Made by a program: the position numbers and the translations under genes. The notes beneath the pieces are model-generated. The model had not been told where the DNA came from. It saw nothing but the letters and a program-made list of their open reading frames with translations, and made no database searches. A DNA stretch of 64,000 nucleotides from positions 186,001 through 250,000 of the forward strand of contig NZ_SMLG01000005.1 in the NCBI RefSeq assembly GCF_004349195.1, in the 5' to 3' direction. Below are positions 1-7,761 of the stretch, one piece after another. How positions within the stretch are numbered: the first letter of the stretch is position 1; the number at the start of each line of letters is the position of its first letter. Source of the DNA: Flavobacterium rhamnosiphilum (GTDB lineage Bacteria > Bacteroidota > Bacteroidia > Flavobacteriales > Flavobacteriaceae).

Positions 1-704
1 TTAAACTTGTACTTAGATTGGATTTTATCGAGAATACAAACGCAAAAATCATCTGAATTGGTCATTTTTTGAGCCAAATTGGAGGTTTTGCATTGATCGA
101 TGATTGCTTTTCTGTTTTCAAACGTCCAGCCACGACTGAGTTTATTATCAACCCACGGCACAACTTCTAGAATAATTTTTTGATTCATGATCCAGTTTTT
201 ACTTTCAAAACCAAACCATAAATTCCCAGAATTCGATTGCATACAAGCTGATTTCTCAGTAGAAAGTCGCTTAGCATCTTTGCTAACCGGCGTATCTTGT
301 ACCAAACACGCATCATCCGTTTTTCCGTTTTCTTTGTATTTTATAGCCAAGTCAGCACTAGAAAAAACGGCATATTTGCATTTGTCATCTCCAGAGATTT
401 TAGACAAGATAAAAACCGCTCCTGCCGAACCTTGACTAATTCCCGTAGGATCCGGAATAGCTTTTAAAACAGAAACCAAACTACCAGCCATTTGCTGATT
501 TTTATCCAAAAGTGTTATCCTATACACCACTTCAGTGGTGCCTTCAGGGAAATCTTGGGTTTTTATGATGATTCTGTCTCTGGCTGAAACCGTTATTTCT
601 TCCGTTGTAGCACGGGTTTTATCCCAATAGCCGTCTTTTTGAGAGAAAACGGTATTTGCAGTAAATAGAAACAGAAATAAAACGATGAAATTCTTTTTTT
701 GCAT
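1..704 (-). CDS. Secreted conserved Bacteroidota protein, 3' end outside window
   Basis: The frame opens with ATG at 704 and stays open to the window edge, giving about 234 residues with no stop; the TAA at 3-1 is out of frame. Residues 1-21 form a signal peptide (MQKKNFIVLFLFLF...VFSQ) ending at a typical Flavobacterium A/S-Q cleavage site. The mature part has no motif I can tie to an activity. It has several cysteines (CKY, ACL, ACM, QCK, CVCIL), and its closing visible segment (FCVCILDKIQ) resembles secreted flavobacterial proteins that continue into TPR repeats; that likeness is from memory, not a search. A stand-alone gene, probably periplasmic, function unknown. Confidence 0.7.
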   Translation of the reverse strand, partial: MQKKNFIVLFLFLFTANTVFSQKDGYWDKTRATTEEITVSARDRIIIKTQDFPEGTTEVVYRITLLDKNQQMAGSLVSVLKAIPDPTGISQGSAGAVFILSKISGDDKCKYAVFSSADLAIKYKENGKTDDACLVQDTPVSKDAKRLSTEKSACMQSNSGNLWFGFESKNWIMNQKIILEVVPWVDNKLSRGWTFENRKAIIDQCKTSNLAQKMTNSDDFCVCILDKIQSKYKF

Positions 705-847
705 AATTGTTTTAGAATTCTTTAAAATTTAAACACGAAGTCCACAAAGTTTTTCGCAAGGTTCACAAAGTGTTATGTCAACAATAACCCTAGCCCAGAT
801 TACTTCACTTATTTTTTATTTACATAGGAGTTCAGTGAACTTCGTTT

Positions 848-924
848 GAAGTGGAAATCCTTTTTTAAAGCTTCCAGCCTTTTGAAGACTGGAAGCTTTA
901 AAAAAGATTGCAACGGATAGCTGG
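848..924. repeat. Hairpin repeat element, copy 1
   Basis: A perfect 17-bp inverted repeat (861-877 with 889-905) is flanked by GAAGTGGAAATCC on the left and GATTGCAACGGATAGCTGG on the right. Similar flanks with a different hairpin occur at 7522-7623 on the opposite strand, so this looks like a dispersed non-coding repeat family whose hairpin core is exchanged. It lies just past the 3' end of the MBL-fold gene and may also end transcription. Confidence 0.65.
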
Positions 925-952
925 AGATTGCTTCGAAAAACTCGCAATGACA

Positions 953-1630
953 TTACAATTCGATGGAATTTCCTATTTCCAGCAACATCAAATCTTTACC
1001 TTTATTGAAGAATTTACGAATGGATTCCTCGTGGTCGATTTCGATATATCCAAAAGTATCGTAATGATAGCCCAGAATTTTATCGCAATCCAAGAAATCA
1101 GAAGCAACAATAGCATCCTCGACATCCATGGTGAAATTATCACCAATTGGCAGAATAGCTAAATCTAATTTGGTGCGCATAGGAATGAGCTTCATATCCA
1201 TAGAAAGTGCCGTATCACCAGCAATATAAACATTTTTATGCTCGCCTTCGATTACAAAGCCGCCCGGATTCCCTCCGTAACTGCCGTCAGGAAAAGAACT
1301 GGAATGAATCGCATTTACATATTTCAGTTTCCCAAAATCGAAATTCCAGCTTCCGCCGTGATTCATAGGATGTGTCTGAAAACCTTTTTGACAATAATGA
1401 CCAGCAATCTCAGCATTGGAAACAATTACCGCATTGGTTCTTTTGGCAATTGCCTCGACATCCAGAATATGGTCTCCGTGCGCATGTGTCACTAAAATAT
1501 AATCCGCTTTTAAGGCGTCAATATCAATATGCGAAGCATTTGGATTAGCAGAAATATAAGGATCTACAATGATGTGTTTTCCGCCAACTTCTATCCCCAA
1601 TGCTGCGTGACCGTAAAATGTTATTTTCAT
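953..1630 (-). CDS. UPF0173 family metal-dependent hydrolase (MBL fold)
   Basis: A 225-aa metallo-beta-lactamase-fold protein of the UPF0173/YtkL-like type. The zinc-binding signature THAHGDH is at residues 48-54, with the later metal ligands plausibly in the NHGG region, the AGDTALS segment and the GYHYDTF segment. Length and order fit the family; there is no signal peptide, so it should be cytosolic. The substrate is not known for this family. The start ATG at 1630 gives MKITFYGHA, the usual N-terminus. It lies 80 bp downstream of menA in the same direction and may be co-transcribed with it, without an obvious link in function. Confidence 0.9.
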   Translation of the reverse strand: MKITFYGHAALGIEVGGKHIIVDPYISANPNASHIDIDALKADYILVTHAHGDHILDVEAIAKRTNAVIVSNAEIAGHYCQKGFQTHPMNHGGSWNFDFGKLKYVNAIHSSSFPDGSYGGNPGGFVIEGEHKNVYIAGDTALSMDMKLIPMRTKLDLAILPIGDNFTMDVEDAIVASDFLDCDKILGYHYDTFGYIEIDHEESIRKFFNKGKDLMLLEIGNSIEL

Positions 1631-1709
1631 TTGAACTTAATTTTTGAAATTTAAAAAACTTAAAGATTGAAATTGATTTTTGAAATTGTCATTGCCATTG
1701 AAATTCACT

Positions 1710-2660
1710 TCAATAATTATTCACAATCAAATCCGAAAAGAAGAAAATCATGCACAACGCCAACAATACTGAAAGTGCAAAAGTACTCAATGCCAGTTTT
1801 TTCAATTCTGGATCTAATTCCTTAGGGTTGTTGTTTTTATAAACGGTAATTAAATGTTTAGTTAAAGGGATGTAAGCCAATAAAAACAAGTATTGATCAA
1901 AGTGAAAATCGTCTATAATTGCAAAAATCAACACCAAAACCATCGCTGTTACAATCAGAATATAATGGTATATTTTAGCTTTGGCTCCGCCAATTTTCAC
2001 GACAATCGTATTTTTATTTGATTTTCTATCCGAAGCTTCGTCTCGCATATTATTCAGATTTAAAACACCGACACTCAATAATCCAATGGCTATTGCAGGT
2101 AAAACCAATTCGAAATCCAACTGTTTGGAGTATAAAAAATTCACTCCTAAAGTGCTTACCAAACCGAAAAACACAAAGACAAATACATCGCCAAATCCAC
2201 GGTAGCCATACGCCGTATTCCCGACCGTATAGCGAATCGCAGACACAATTGAAAGAATTCCTAACACTAAATAAAACAAGGAATACCATAAATTAGTATC
2301 GGTAAACGCATAATAAATCAACAACATCGCCGAAAGCAACGTTAATGCCGAAGTAATTATAATTGCGCGCTTCATAGCCTGCGGAGTAATCACACCGCTT
2401 TGTATGGCACGTTTTGGACCTACTCGATCCTCATTATCCGTTCCTTTCATGCCGTCACCATAATCATTCGCAAAATTGGAGAGTATTTGCAATCCTAATG
2501 TTGTCAATATGGCAAAGCCAAACAGTCTCCAGTTAAAAACTTCTGTAGGTGTCAAAATCGTATCTGTTGGGTGCGCCAAAGCATACATACTCCCAACTAT
2601 TATTCCAGATACGGATAATGGTAATGTTCTCAATCGTGCCGCTTCAATCCAATGTTTCAT
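1710..2660 (-). CDS. menA: 1,4-dihydroxy-2-naphthoate polyprenyltransferase
   Basis: A 316-aa UbiA-superfamily membrane enzyme that joins a polyprenyl chain to 1,4-dihydroxy-2-naphthoate, giving demethylmenaquinone. The first Asp-rich motif NDYGDG is at residues 65-70 and continues into the MenA-like stretch GTDNEDRVGPKRA. The second acidic motif (NNMRDEASDRKSNKNT) lies near residue 205. Hydrophobic segments fill the rest, consistent with 8-9 membrane helices. menB (4966-5796) and menD (9698-11359) lie upstream on the same strand but are separated by other genes. The start is 11 bp from a heptamer repeat tract (2671-2747) that could affect expression. Confidence 0.93.
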   Translation of the reverse strand: MKHWIEAARLRTLPLSVSGIIVGSMYALAHPTDTILTPTEVFNWRLFGFAILTTLGLQILSNFANDYGDGMKGTDNEDRVGPKRAIQSGVITPQAMKRAIIITSALTLLSAMLLIYYAFTDTNLWYSLFYLVLGILSIVSAIRYTVGNTAYGYRGFGDVFVFVFFGLVSTLGVNFLYSKQLDFELVLPAIAIGLLSVGVLNLNNMRDEASDRKSNKNTIVVKIGGAKAKIYHYILIVTAMVLVLIFAIIDDFHFDQYLFLLAYIPLTKHLITVYKNNNPKELDPELKKLALSTFALSVLLALCMIFFFSDLIVNNY

Positions 2661-2670
2661 TTTTTTTATG

Positions 2671-2747
2671 TTATGTGTTATTCGTTATGAGTTATAAGTT
2701 ATGGGCTATACGTTATGCGTTATAGACTATACGTTATGGGTTATTGT
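2671..2747. repeat. Tandem heptamer repeat, about 11 degenerate units of TTATGNG
   Basis: Eleven consecutive 7-bp units occur without gaps: TTATGTG, TTATTCG, TTATGAG, TTATAAG, TTATGGG, CTATACG, TTATGCG, TTATAGA, CTATACG, TTATGGG, TTATTGT. The tract ends 10 bp upstream of the menA start codon (minus strand). A shorter array of the same unit lies upstream of another minus-strand gene at 39180-39207. Confidence 0.8.
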
Positions 2748-2801
2748 TATTGTTTCGAAAAACAGCCTTTAACTTCTAACCTCTAACCTCCAATTTCTTC
2801 T

Positions 2802-4316
2802 TCACATCCAATTACTATCGGAAGTTTCTATTTCATACAACCAAAGGTTGACTTGTTGTTTTAGTATTGAATAATTTCCTAGCTGAAAAGCTATATTTCC
2901 TCCTGCAGTATGCAATGTTATTGAACCGATATTCAACCTTTTATGCCAGAAAAGCTGCGAAGTTGTAATCGCTTGTATTTTACTGGGCTCAATAATATCA
3001 TTGCTGACATCCCAAGCGCCACTTTGTTTTATTATAAAATTCTCGTTAATGAATAACCGGTTATTTTTAAATTTAAAATATTGGATCAATCCAATAAAAA
3101 CAACATAAACCGGCACTACATAACTGTATTCAAAAAATACGGGTTCAAACCAATGCCCAATCGCCATAAATCCCAACAAAGGTAATCCTATTGAAAGAAA
3201 AACAGAAAAAACAAGTTTACGAAAATTAGGCTGAAGCATCAATCCTTTTTCCGGAATTTTATGGAACAATAACTTTAAGATAGAATCTCTCTCCGTCTCG
3301 CTGCATCCCGGAATTTCTATTACCGACTTGCGTTCTTCTTTTTCGCCGCTGGTCGCTTGTCTGATTTTTAGTTCTAAAATCCCTATTTTCTTTTGGAAAT
3401 AATTTCTGGTAACGGTCGTAATCTGAACTTTTTCAGGTTTGATGATGGTGCTTTTAGTATTCAACAACCCAAAAGACAATAACAAAGATCCTTTTTGTCG
3501 GGTTATTTTATAATTATAATACTTAAAAACTATTCGTATTACATTTATAACCAAAACAATACCGAACAACAATACTATCGATATTAAAATAGTTTGCAAC
3601 ACTAAGTTTTCATCTATATAAGACCCCACTTTTTCTTTGTAAACATTGCTTTCGTCTCCAAAATTTTGAAAATTCTCATAAATTGTACTAAAGAAAATAA
3701 GCAATAAGGCGATACTTCTCTCGTAGTTCGAAGTTATTCCAACTTTTAACAAACTCAAAAAACGTATCTTTATGAAAGGATGCGCAGCTTCAAATAGTTT
3801 TTGCTCGGTTTCCTCCAATGAAATTTCTTCAGTTTCAATGATGCTCTTCTTTCCTTCATTCTCTAACAAACGAGATTTTAATTCCAAAGCCAATTCATGC
3901 GAAATCGCTTTTATGGCGCCTTCTTTTTTATTGCTTCCTGCGGTATCCACATCCAATTCATAAACACCAATTAACTTTTGAATAAAAGACTGATTGATAT
4001 TTACCTGTTGGATTTTACGCAACTGAATAGCAGTTTTGGTTTTATTGAAAACTCCATCTGTAATGATAAATTCTTCGTTTTCTGAATCTAAAGTAAATGT
4101 AAAATTCAGATATTTTAAATAAGAAACGACTCCAATACTTACAAAGACGGCAATCATTCCAAGGAAAAGATACAATTTGTTAATCTCATCAAATTTAAAA
4201 ATCCAAATCACAATCATAGGCCACAACGCTCTGGCATATTGCTGAAGCGTGTAAAAAAACATCACCAAAATTCCTATTACAGATTGCCTTTGTGGCTGAC
4301 TAAAATCGGCTCCCAT
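2802..4316 (-). CDS. PH domain-containing membrane protein (YdbT-like, multiple bPH2/DUF304 domains)
   Basis: A 504-aa membrane protein with paired hydrophobic segments near residues 15-65, 200-260 and 370-410. Each pair is followed by a bacterial pleckstrin-homology (bPH2, DUF304) region; typical strings are IQLRKIQQVNI, KPEKVQITTVTRNYFQKKIG and EPSKIQAITTSQLFWHKRLNIG. Three PH repeats and this length match the YdbT family. The ATG shares one base with the stop of the smaller PH gene upstream (TAATG), so the two are translationally coupled. In Bacillus the YdbS/YdbT pair is linked to resistance to certain bacteriocins; that role here would be inference only. Confidence 0.88.
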   Translation of the reverse strand: MGADFSQPQRQSVIGILVMFFYTLQQYARALWPMIVIWIFKFDEINKLYLFLGMIAVFVSIGVVSYLKYLNFTFTLDSENEEFIITDGVFNKTKTAIQLRKIQQVNINQSFIQKLIGVYELDVDTAGSNKKEGAIKAISHELALELKSRLLENEGKKSIIETEEISLEETEQKLFEAAHPFIKIRFLSLLKVGITSNYERSIALLLIFFSTIYENFQNFGDESNVYKEKVGSYIDENLVLQTILISIVLLFGIVLVINVIRIVFKYYNYKITRQKGSLLLSFGLLNTKSTIIKPEKVQITTVTRNYFQKKIGILELKIRQATSGEKEERKSVIEIPGCSETERDSILKLLFHKIPEKGLMLQPNFRKLVFSVFLSIGLPLLGFMAIGHWFEPVFFEYSYVVPVYVVFIGLIQYFKFKNNRLFINENFIIKQSGAWDVSNDIIEPSKIQAITTSQLFWHKRLNIGSITLHTAGGNIAFQLGNYSILKQQVNLWLYEIETSDSNWM

Positions 4317-4837
4317 TACAATTGCTTTTGTATTTTACCCATCAACAACTGTTTGATATTTTCGGCTTGTTCTTTTCCGATTCCCGGAATTTCAATATCA
4401 CTTGAACTTCCGCCGGCAGTAAAAATTTCTATTTTGGCCAGACCAAAATAACGTGGAACTAATCCTTCATGCAAAGCTACATGTTGCACTCTATTATAAG
4501 GAATTACAATGGTGTTTGTAGCGATAATTCCGTGTCTGAAAAGCACATCATGTTCCCTAAATGCAAATCCTTTTTTCTGGAATCCAATATAAGAAAACAC
4601 AATAATCAAAAGTGAAAGTATCGGAATTACAACTCCTAAAATCAACCAGACTCTTCCTGAAAACAGCTCTGGCTCGAAAACAGAAATTAGTACCGGAACA
4701 AGAATAAGTATTCCTATTATTATGGCGACATTGATTAAAACCACTCTTATGTATTTAGGATGCAAATTCGTAAAAGTGACTTCCTCAAATTTAGGAAGTT
4801 GGCCGGTATCAATTGTTTCGTTTGTGAAATTTTCCAT
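4316..4837 (-). CDS. PH domain-containing membrane protein (YdbS-like, single bPH2 domain)
   Basis: A 173-aa protein with two membrane helices (about residues 33-55 and 62-85) followed by one bPH2/DUF304 domain. Diagnostic stretches are FRHGIIATNTIVIPYNRVQHV, of which VIPYNRVQH is the core, and the C-terminal YFGLAKIEIFTAGG. It is the small partner of the downstream 504-aa protein, joined by a TAATG overlap at 4314-4318. The two probably form one membrane complex. The upstream 128 bp hold T-runs and short CGCAAA-type repeats but no clear promoter. Confidence 0.88.
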   Translation of the reverse strand: MENFTNETIDTGQLPKFEEVTFTNLHPKYIRVVLINVAIIIGILILVPVLISVFEPELFSGRVWLILGVVIPILSLLIIVFSYIGFQKKGFAFREHDVLFRHGIIATNTIVIPYNRVQHVALHEGLVPRYFGLAKIEIFTAGGSSSDIEIPGIGKEQAENIKQLLMGKIQKQL

Positions 4838-4965
4838 TTAAACTATTTTTTTTACCGCAAAAGCGATACTTTTTTTTTTGCTGCAAAGGCGCTAAGTTTT
4901 TTTAATGCATTGTTTGAGCCTGAACACTAATCCCAAAGTGTCGGAACTGAACACTGATTACTAAA

Positions 4966-5796
4966 TTACGGCAACCATTTTTTCTCAAAATTCGGTTTTC
5001 TTTTCTCAAGAAATGCATTTCTGCCTTCTTTAGCTTCTTCGGTCATATAGGCAAGTCTTGTGGCTTCACCGGCAAAAACCTGTTGCCCTACCATTCCATC
5101 ATCCGTAAGATTCATCGCGAATTTTAGCATTTTAATAGCCATTGGAGATTTTTGCAAAATTTCCTGCGCCCATTCGTAAGCCGTATCTTCTAATTCAGCA
5201 TGCGGAATCACAGCATTCACCATTCCCATATCCATAGCATCCTGAGCCGAATAATTGCGTCCCAAGAAGAAAATCTCGCGCGCTTTTTTCTGTCCCACCA
5301 TTTTAGCTAAATAAGCCGAACCGTATCCACCGTCAAAACTCGTTACATCGGCATCCGTTTGTTTGAAAATCGCGTGTTCTTTACTCGCCAAAGTCAAATC
5401 GCAAACCACATGCAAACTGTGTCCTCCGCCTACAGCCCAACCGGGAACTACGGCAATAACTACTTTTGGCATAAATCGGATTAAACGTTGTACTTCCAAA
5501 ATGTTCAAACGATGTTGTCCATCATCGCCCACATATCCTTGATGTCCACGTGCGTTTTGATCGCCGCCGCTACAAAAAGAATACACGCCATCTTTAGAAG
5601 AAGGCCCTTCGGCAGAGAGTAAAACGACACCAATAGACGTATCTTCCTGCGCGTCATAAAATGCATTATACAATTCGGCAGTCGTTTTTGGACGGAACGC
5701 ATTGCGCACATCCGGCCTGTTGAAAGCAATTCTGGCAACGCCATTGCATTTCTTATAAGTGATATCTTCGTATTCTTTAGCAGTGATCCAATCCAT
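4966..5796 (-). CDS. menB: 1,4-dihydroxy-2-naphthoyl-CoA synthase
   Basis: A 276-aa crotonase-fold enzyme that closes the second ring of o-succinylbenzoyl-CoA in menaquinone synthesis. MenB hallmarks are visible: the DVRNAFRPKT segment near residue 30, the oxyanion-hole loop CSGGDQNARG near residue 75, the GWAVGGGHSLH segment, and the TDADVTSFDGGYG segment that holds the MenB-specific Ser/Asp region. The C-terminus KKWLP is typical of the family. Length is normal. It lies in the same direction as menA but is parted from it by the PH-domain pair. Confidence 0.95.
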   Translation of the reverse strand: MDWITAKEYEDITYKKCNGVARIAFNRPDVRNAFRPKTTAELYNAFYDAQEDTSIGVVLLSAEGPSSKDGVYSFCSGGDQNARGHQGYVGDDGQHRLNILEVQRLIRFMPKVVIAVVPGWAVGGGHSLHVVCDLTLASKEHAIFKQTDADVTSFDGGYGSAYLAKMVGQKKAREIFFLGRNYSAQDAMDMGMVNAVIPHAELEDTAYEWAQEILQKSPMAIKMLKFAMNLTDDGMVGQQVFAGEATRLAYMTEEAKEGRNAFLEKRKPNFEKKWLP

Positions 5797-6491
5797 TACA
5801 ATTGATTTAAATTATTTTAGTGTAAAAATAAATCATTTTTTACATTTTATCTATTCTATTTAGACAAGCTTATGGTAATCCTTCTCTGATTAAAGGCTTT
5901 AAAATGTTAAAAAACAATAAAAAAGTACCATTTTAACAGTCGGTAATTCAAATTATTTTTAAATTTAAATAATGCTAATCAGATGAATACAAATTGTTTA
6001 TCTTGATTAATTATTGATTCTTCACTGATTTATTAACCTAAAAAAAGAATGTATTGAATGTAATTAAAAATGTTGTCGCTCCTTTTTCTACGGTAATAAC
6101 TTATAAAAATATTTTTAAAGCCCCGATTAACGAGTTAATGCTACAACCATTTGCCCCAGCAGTAAAAAATAAAAAGTAACACCTACGGTTAAATAAAGAT
6201 TTATTTTTCTTGTTCTTGCAAAAGTGAGACATTAATAAACAATTGTTTTAGAAAATTATCTTCCAATATATACAAAACCAACGGCTTTATCGTGAAATTA
6301 TTTCTTAACTCCTAAGCAAGTGATTGGACATTTAAAGACAAACTATTCTTTAAAGTACTTTACGCTTAAGTTAATATTTTTAAAATAGTATAGAGCATAC
6401 TATTATTCTTAAAGGCGGATAAAGCTACTTTAAACTTCAAATTTATTTTAGTGCTGCTAGAATTTAATATTCTAAAACAGCATTAAAAAGA
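5797..6491. other. Long AT-rich non-coding stretch
   Basis: About 700 bp with no credible gene on either strand and no RNA family I recognise. The only clear structure is a dyad at 6452-6482: TGCTG pairs with CAGCA, and inside it TAGAAT pairs with ATTCTA around a 5-nt loop. A small RNA cannot be excluded. Confidence 0.4.
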
Positions 6492-6520
6492 GAAAGACTA
6501 ACCGTTACGATTAGTCTTTC
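6492..6520 (-). terminator. Rho-independent terminator of the S1-domain gene
   Basis: A perfect 10-bp stem (GAAAGACTAA at 6492-6501 with TTAGTCTTTC at 6511-6520) lies just past the stop of the minus-strand gene at 6528. T-rich flanks on both sides suggest it could work in either direction. Confidence 0.8.
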
Positions 6521-6527
6521 TTTTTTT

Positions 6528-7382
6528 TTATTCCTTAACCAAGTAAATTCCGTCTTCCTTGATTTCGATTAATTTCTCTCGGTACAAAGCACCAATGGCT
6601 TTCTTGAAGGTCTTCTTACTCATTTTCAAAACAGTTTTAATGTCTTCCGGATGTGAATTATCAGTCAAACGCAAGAAACCTCTGCTGGCTCTTAGTTCGT
6701 CAAGAATTTTCTCGGCATTCGGCTCTATACTTTGATATCCTTGAACTTGCAATGCCACATCAATTTTATTATCGGGACGAATCGTCTTAATATAGCCACG
6801 CATGCGGTCTCCCGTACGAATCGCATCATCATAGACTTCATCTTTGTACAGCAAACCTTTGTACTTTTCGTTGATGATCACGTTAATTCCTAATTCAGTG
6901 ATATGGGAAACGATTAAATCTACTTCTTCTCCTTTTTCAACTGTAAGGTGGTCATTTTTTAAAAACTGATTCAATTTACTGGAAGCCACCAAACGATTGG
7001 TTTTTTCGTCCATATAAAGGTACACCAAGTAGCGTTTCCCTTTTTCCATAGGACGCGCCTGCTCTTTAAACGGAACCAAAATATCTTTTTCCATTCCCCA
7101 ATCCATAAAAGCACCAATCTGATTGGTATAATTCACACGCAAAAGTGCAAATTCATTCAATAATATATACGGCTCTAATGTCGTGGCAACGGGTCTTTCT
7201 TCGTGGTCCAAATACACAAAAACAATCAACTCCTCACCTATTTCAAATTCGTTTGGCACGTATTTGTTTGGCAACAGAATGTCATGAATTCCTTCGGGAT
7301 CTTCTTCTGGATTTCCCAGAAACAAACCCACTTTGGTATCGCGTAAAATGGTAAGCGTATTGTATTTTCCTATTTCAATCAT
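6528..7382 (-). CDS. cvfB: CvfB/YitL-family S1 RNA-binding protein
   Basis: A 284-aa cytosolic protein matching the CvfB family: three S1-like OB-fold segments followed by a C-terminal winged-helix. The first S1-like segment covers about residues 1-65 (KVGLFLG, ILLPNKYVP). The second covers about 70-135 (QIGAFMDWGMEKDILVPFKEQ). The third covers about 145-210 (ELGINVIINEKYKGLLYKDE). The winged helix contains the HPEDIKTVLKMSKKTFKKA motif near residue 240. In firmicutes CvfB binds RNA and affects virulence gene expression; the role in Bacteroidota is unknown. A -7 box on the minus strand (7404-7411) lies about 22 bp upstream, and a strong terminator follows the stop. Confidence 0.88.
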   Translation of the reverse strand: MIEIGKYNTLTILRDTKVGLFLGNPEEDPEGIHDILLPNKYVPNEFEIGEELIVFVYLDHEERPVATTLEPYILLNEFALLRVNYTNQIGAFMDWGMEKDILVPFKEQARPMEKGKRYLVYLYMDEKTNRLVASSKLNQFLKNDHLTVEKGEEVDLIVSHITELGINVIINEKYKGLLYKDEVYDDAIRTGDRMRGYIKTIRPDNKIDVALQVQGYQSIEPNAEKILDELRASRGFLRLTDNSHPEDIKTVLKMSKKTFKKAIGALYREKLIEIKEDGIYLVKE

Positions 7383-7403
7383 TTTCTTTCAATTTCTAAA
7401 GCG

Positions 7404-7411
7404 CAAAGGTA
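7404..7411 (-). promoter_or_regulatory. -7 box (TACCTTTG) for the S1-domain gene
   Basis: CAAAGGTA on the plus strand reads TACCTTTG on the minus strand, a match to the Bacteroidota -7 consensus TAnnTTTG, about 22 bp before the ATG. No good -33 TTG is seen at the expected spacing. Confidence 0.5.
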
Positions 7412-7521
7412 CGAAGTTTGAAAATAGTAAATTAAGAAACTGTCCACAAAAAAATAAAGCCCAAATCCGCTGGATATTTTCTTTTTTAGGAGCATAACTT
7501 TCCGTTGTTTCATCACGAGTT

Positions 7522-7623
7522 GTCCCGCTGTCCGCAGTATCTTTTTAATCGCAACCCTTTCAGAGTTCAAAACTCTGACAGGGTTAAAAGCGTTTATAAA
7601 AAGGATACTTGCTCCCATCGGGG
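7522..7623. repeat. Hairpin repeat element, copy 2 (opposite orientation)
   Basis: The flanks, read on the minus strand, are GAGCAAGTATCC with a T-run on one side and AAAAAGATACTGCGGACAGCGG on the other (plus-strand 7526-7547), echoing the copy at 848-924. The hairpin between them is different: arms at 7553-7567 and 7571-7585 around CAGAGTT/AACTCTG, with one mismatch. It fills most of the 379-bp gap between the S1-domain gene and the M28 peptidase gene, where I see no coding sequence. Confidence 0.6.
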
Positions 7624-7730
7624 CTAGATTAGAACGTTTTGTTTATCAAAATGATTAATTCATAAAAATCTTGAACACACTAAGGATGAACAAATCCTAA
7701 AATCCAATTTCCCCACAATTTCTTTTTCCC

Positions 7731-7738
7731 TAACTTTG
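7731..7738 (+). promoter_or_regulatory. -7 box (TAACTTTG) for the M28 peptidase gene
   Basis: TAACTTTG fits TAnnTTTG and lies 24 bp before the ATG at 7762. The -33 element is not clear. Confidence 0.45.
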
Positions 7739-7761
7739 AGAAAACTAAAAAAATCCTATTA

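Noticed and set aside
1..3. TAA on the minus strand as the stop of the first gene
   Set aside because: It is not in the frame of the ATG at 704; the gene continues outside the window.
2671..2747. Heptamer tract read as a terminator or CRISPR
   Set aside because: It has no stem structure and the units are contiguous without spacers.
5797..6491. A hidden small gene or known RNA in the long gap
   Set aside because: No frame longer than background and no RNA family pattern that I can recognise.
7379..7618. 79-codon open frame on the minus strand
   Set aside because: It runs across the hairpin repeat element and the S1-gene promoter and has no protein-like pattern.
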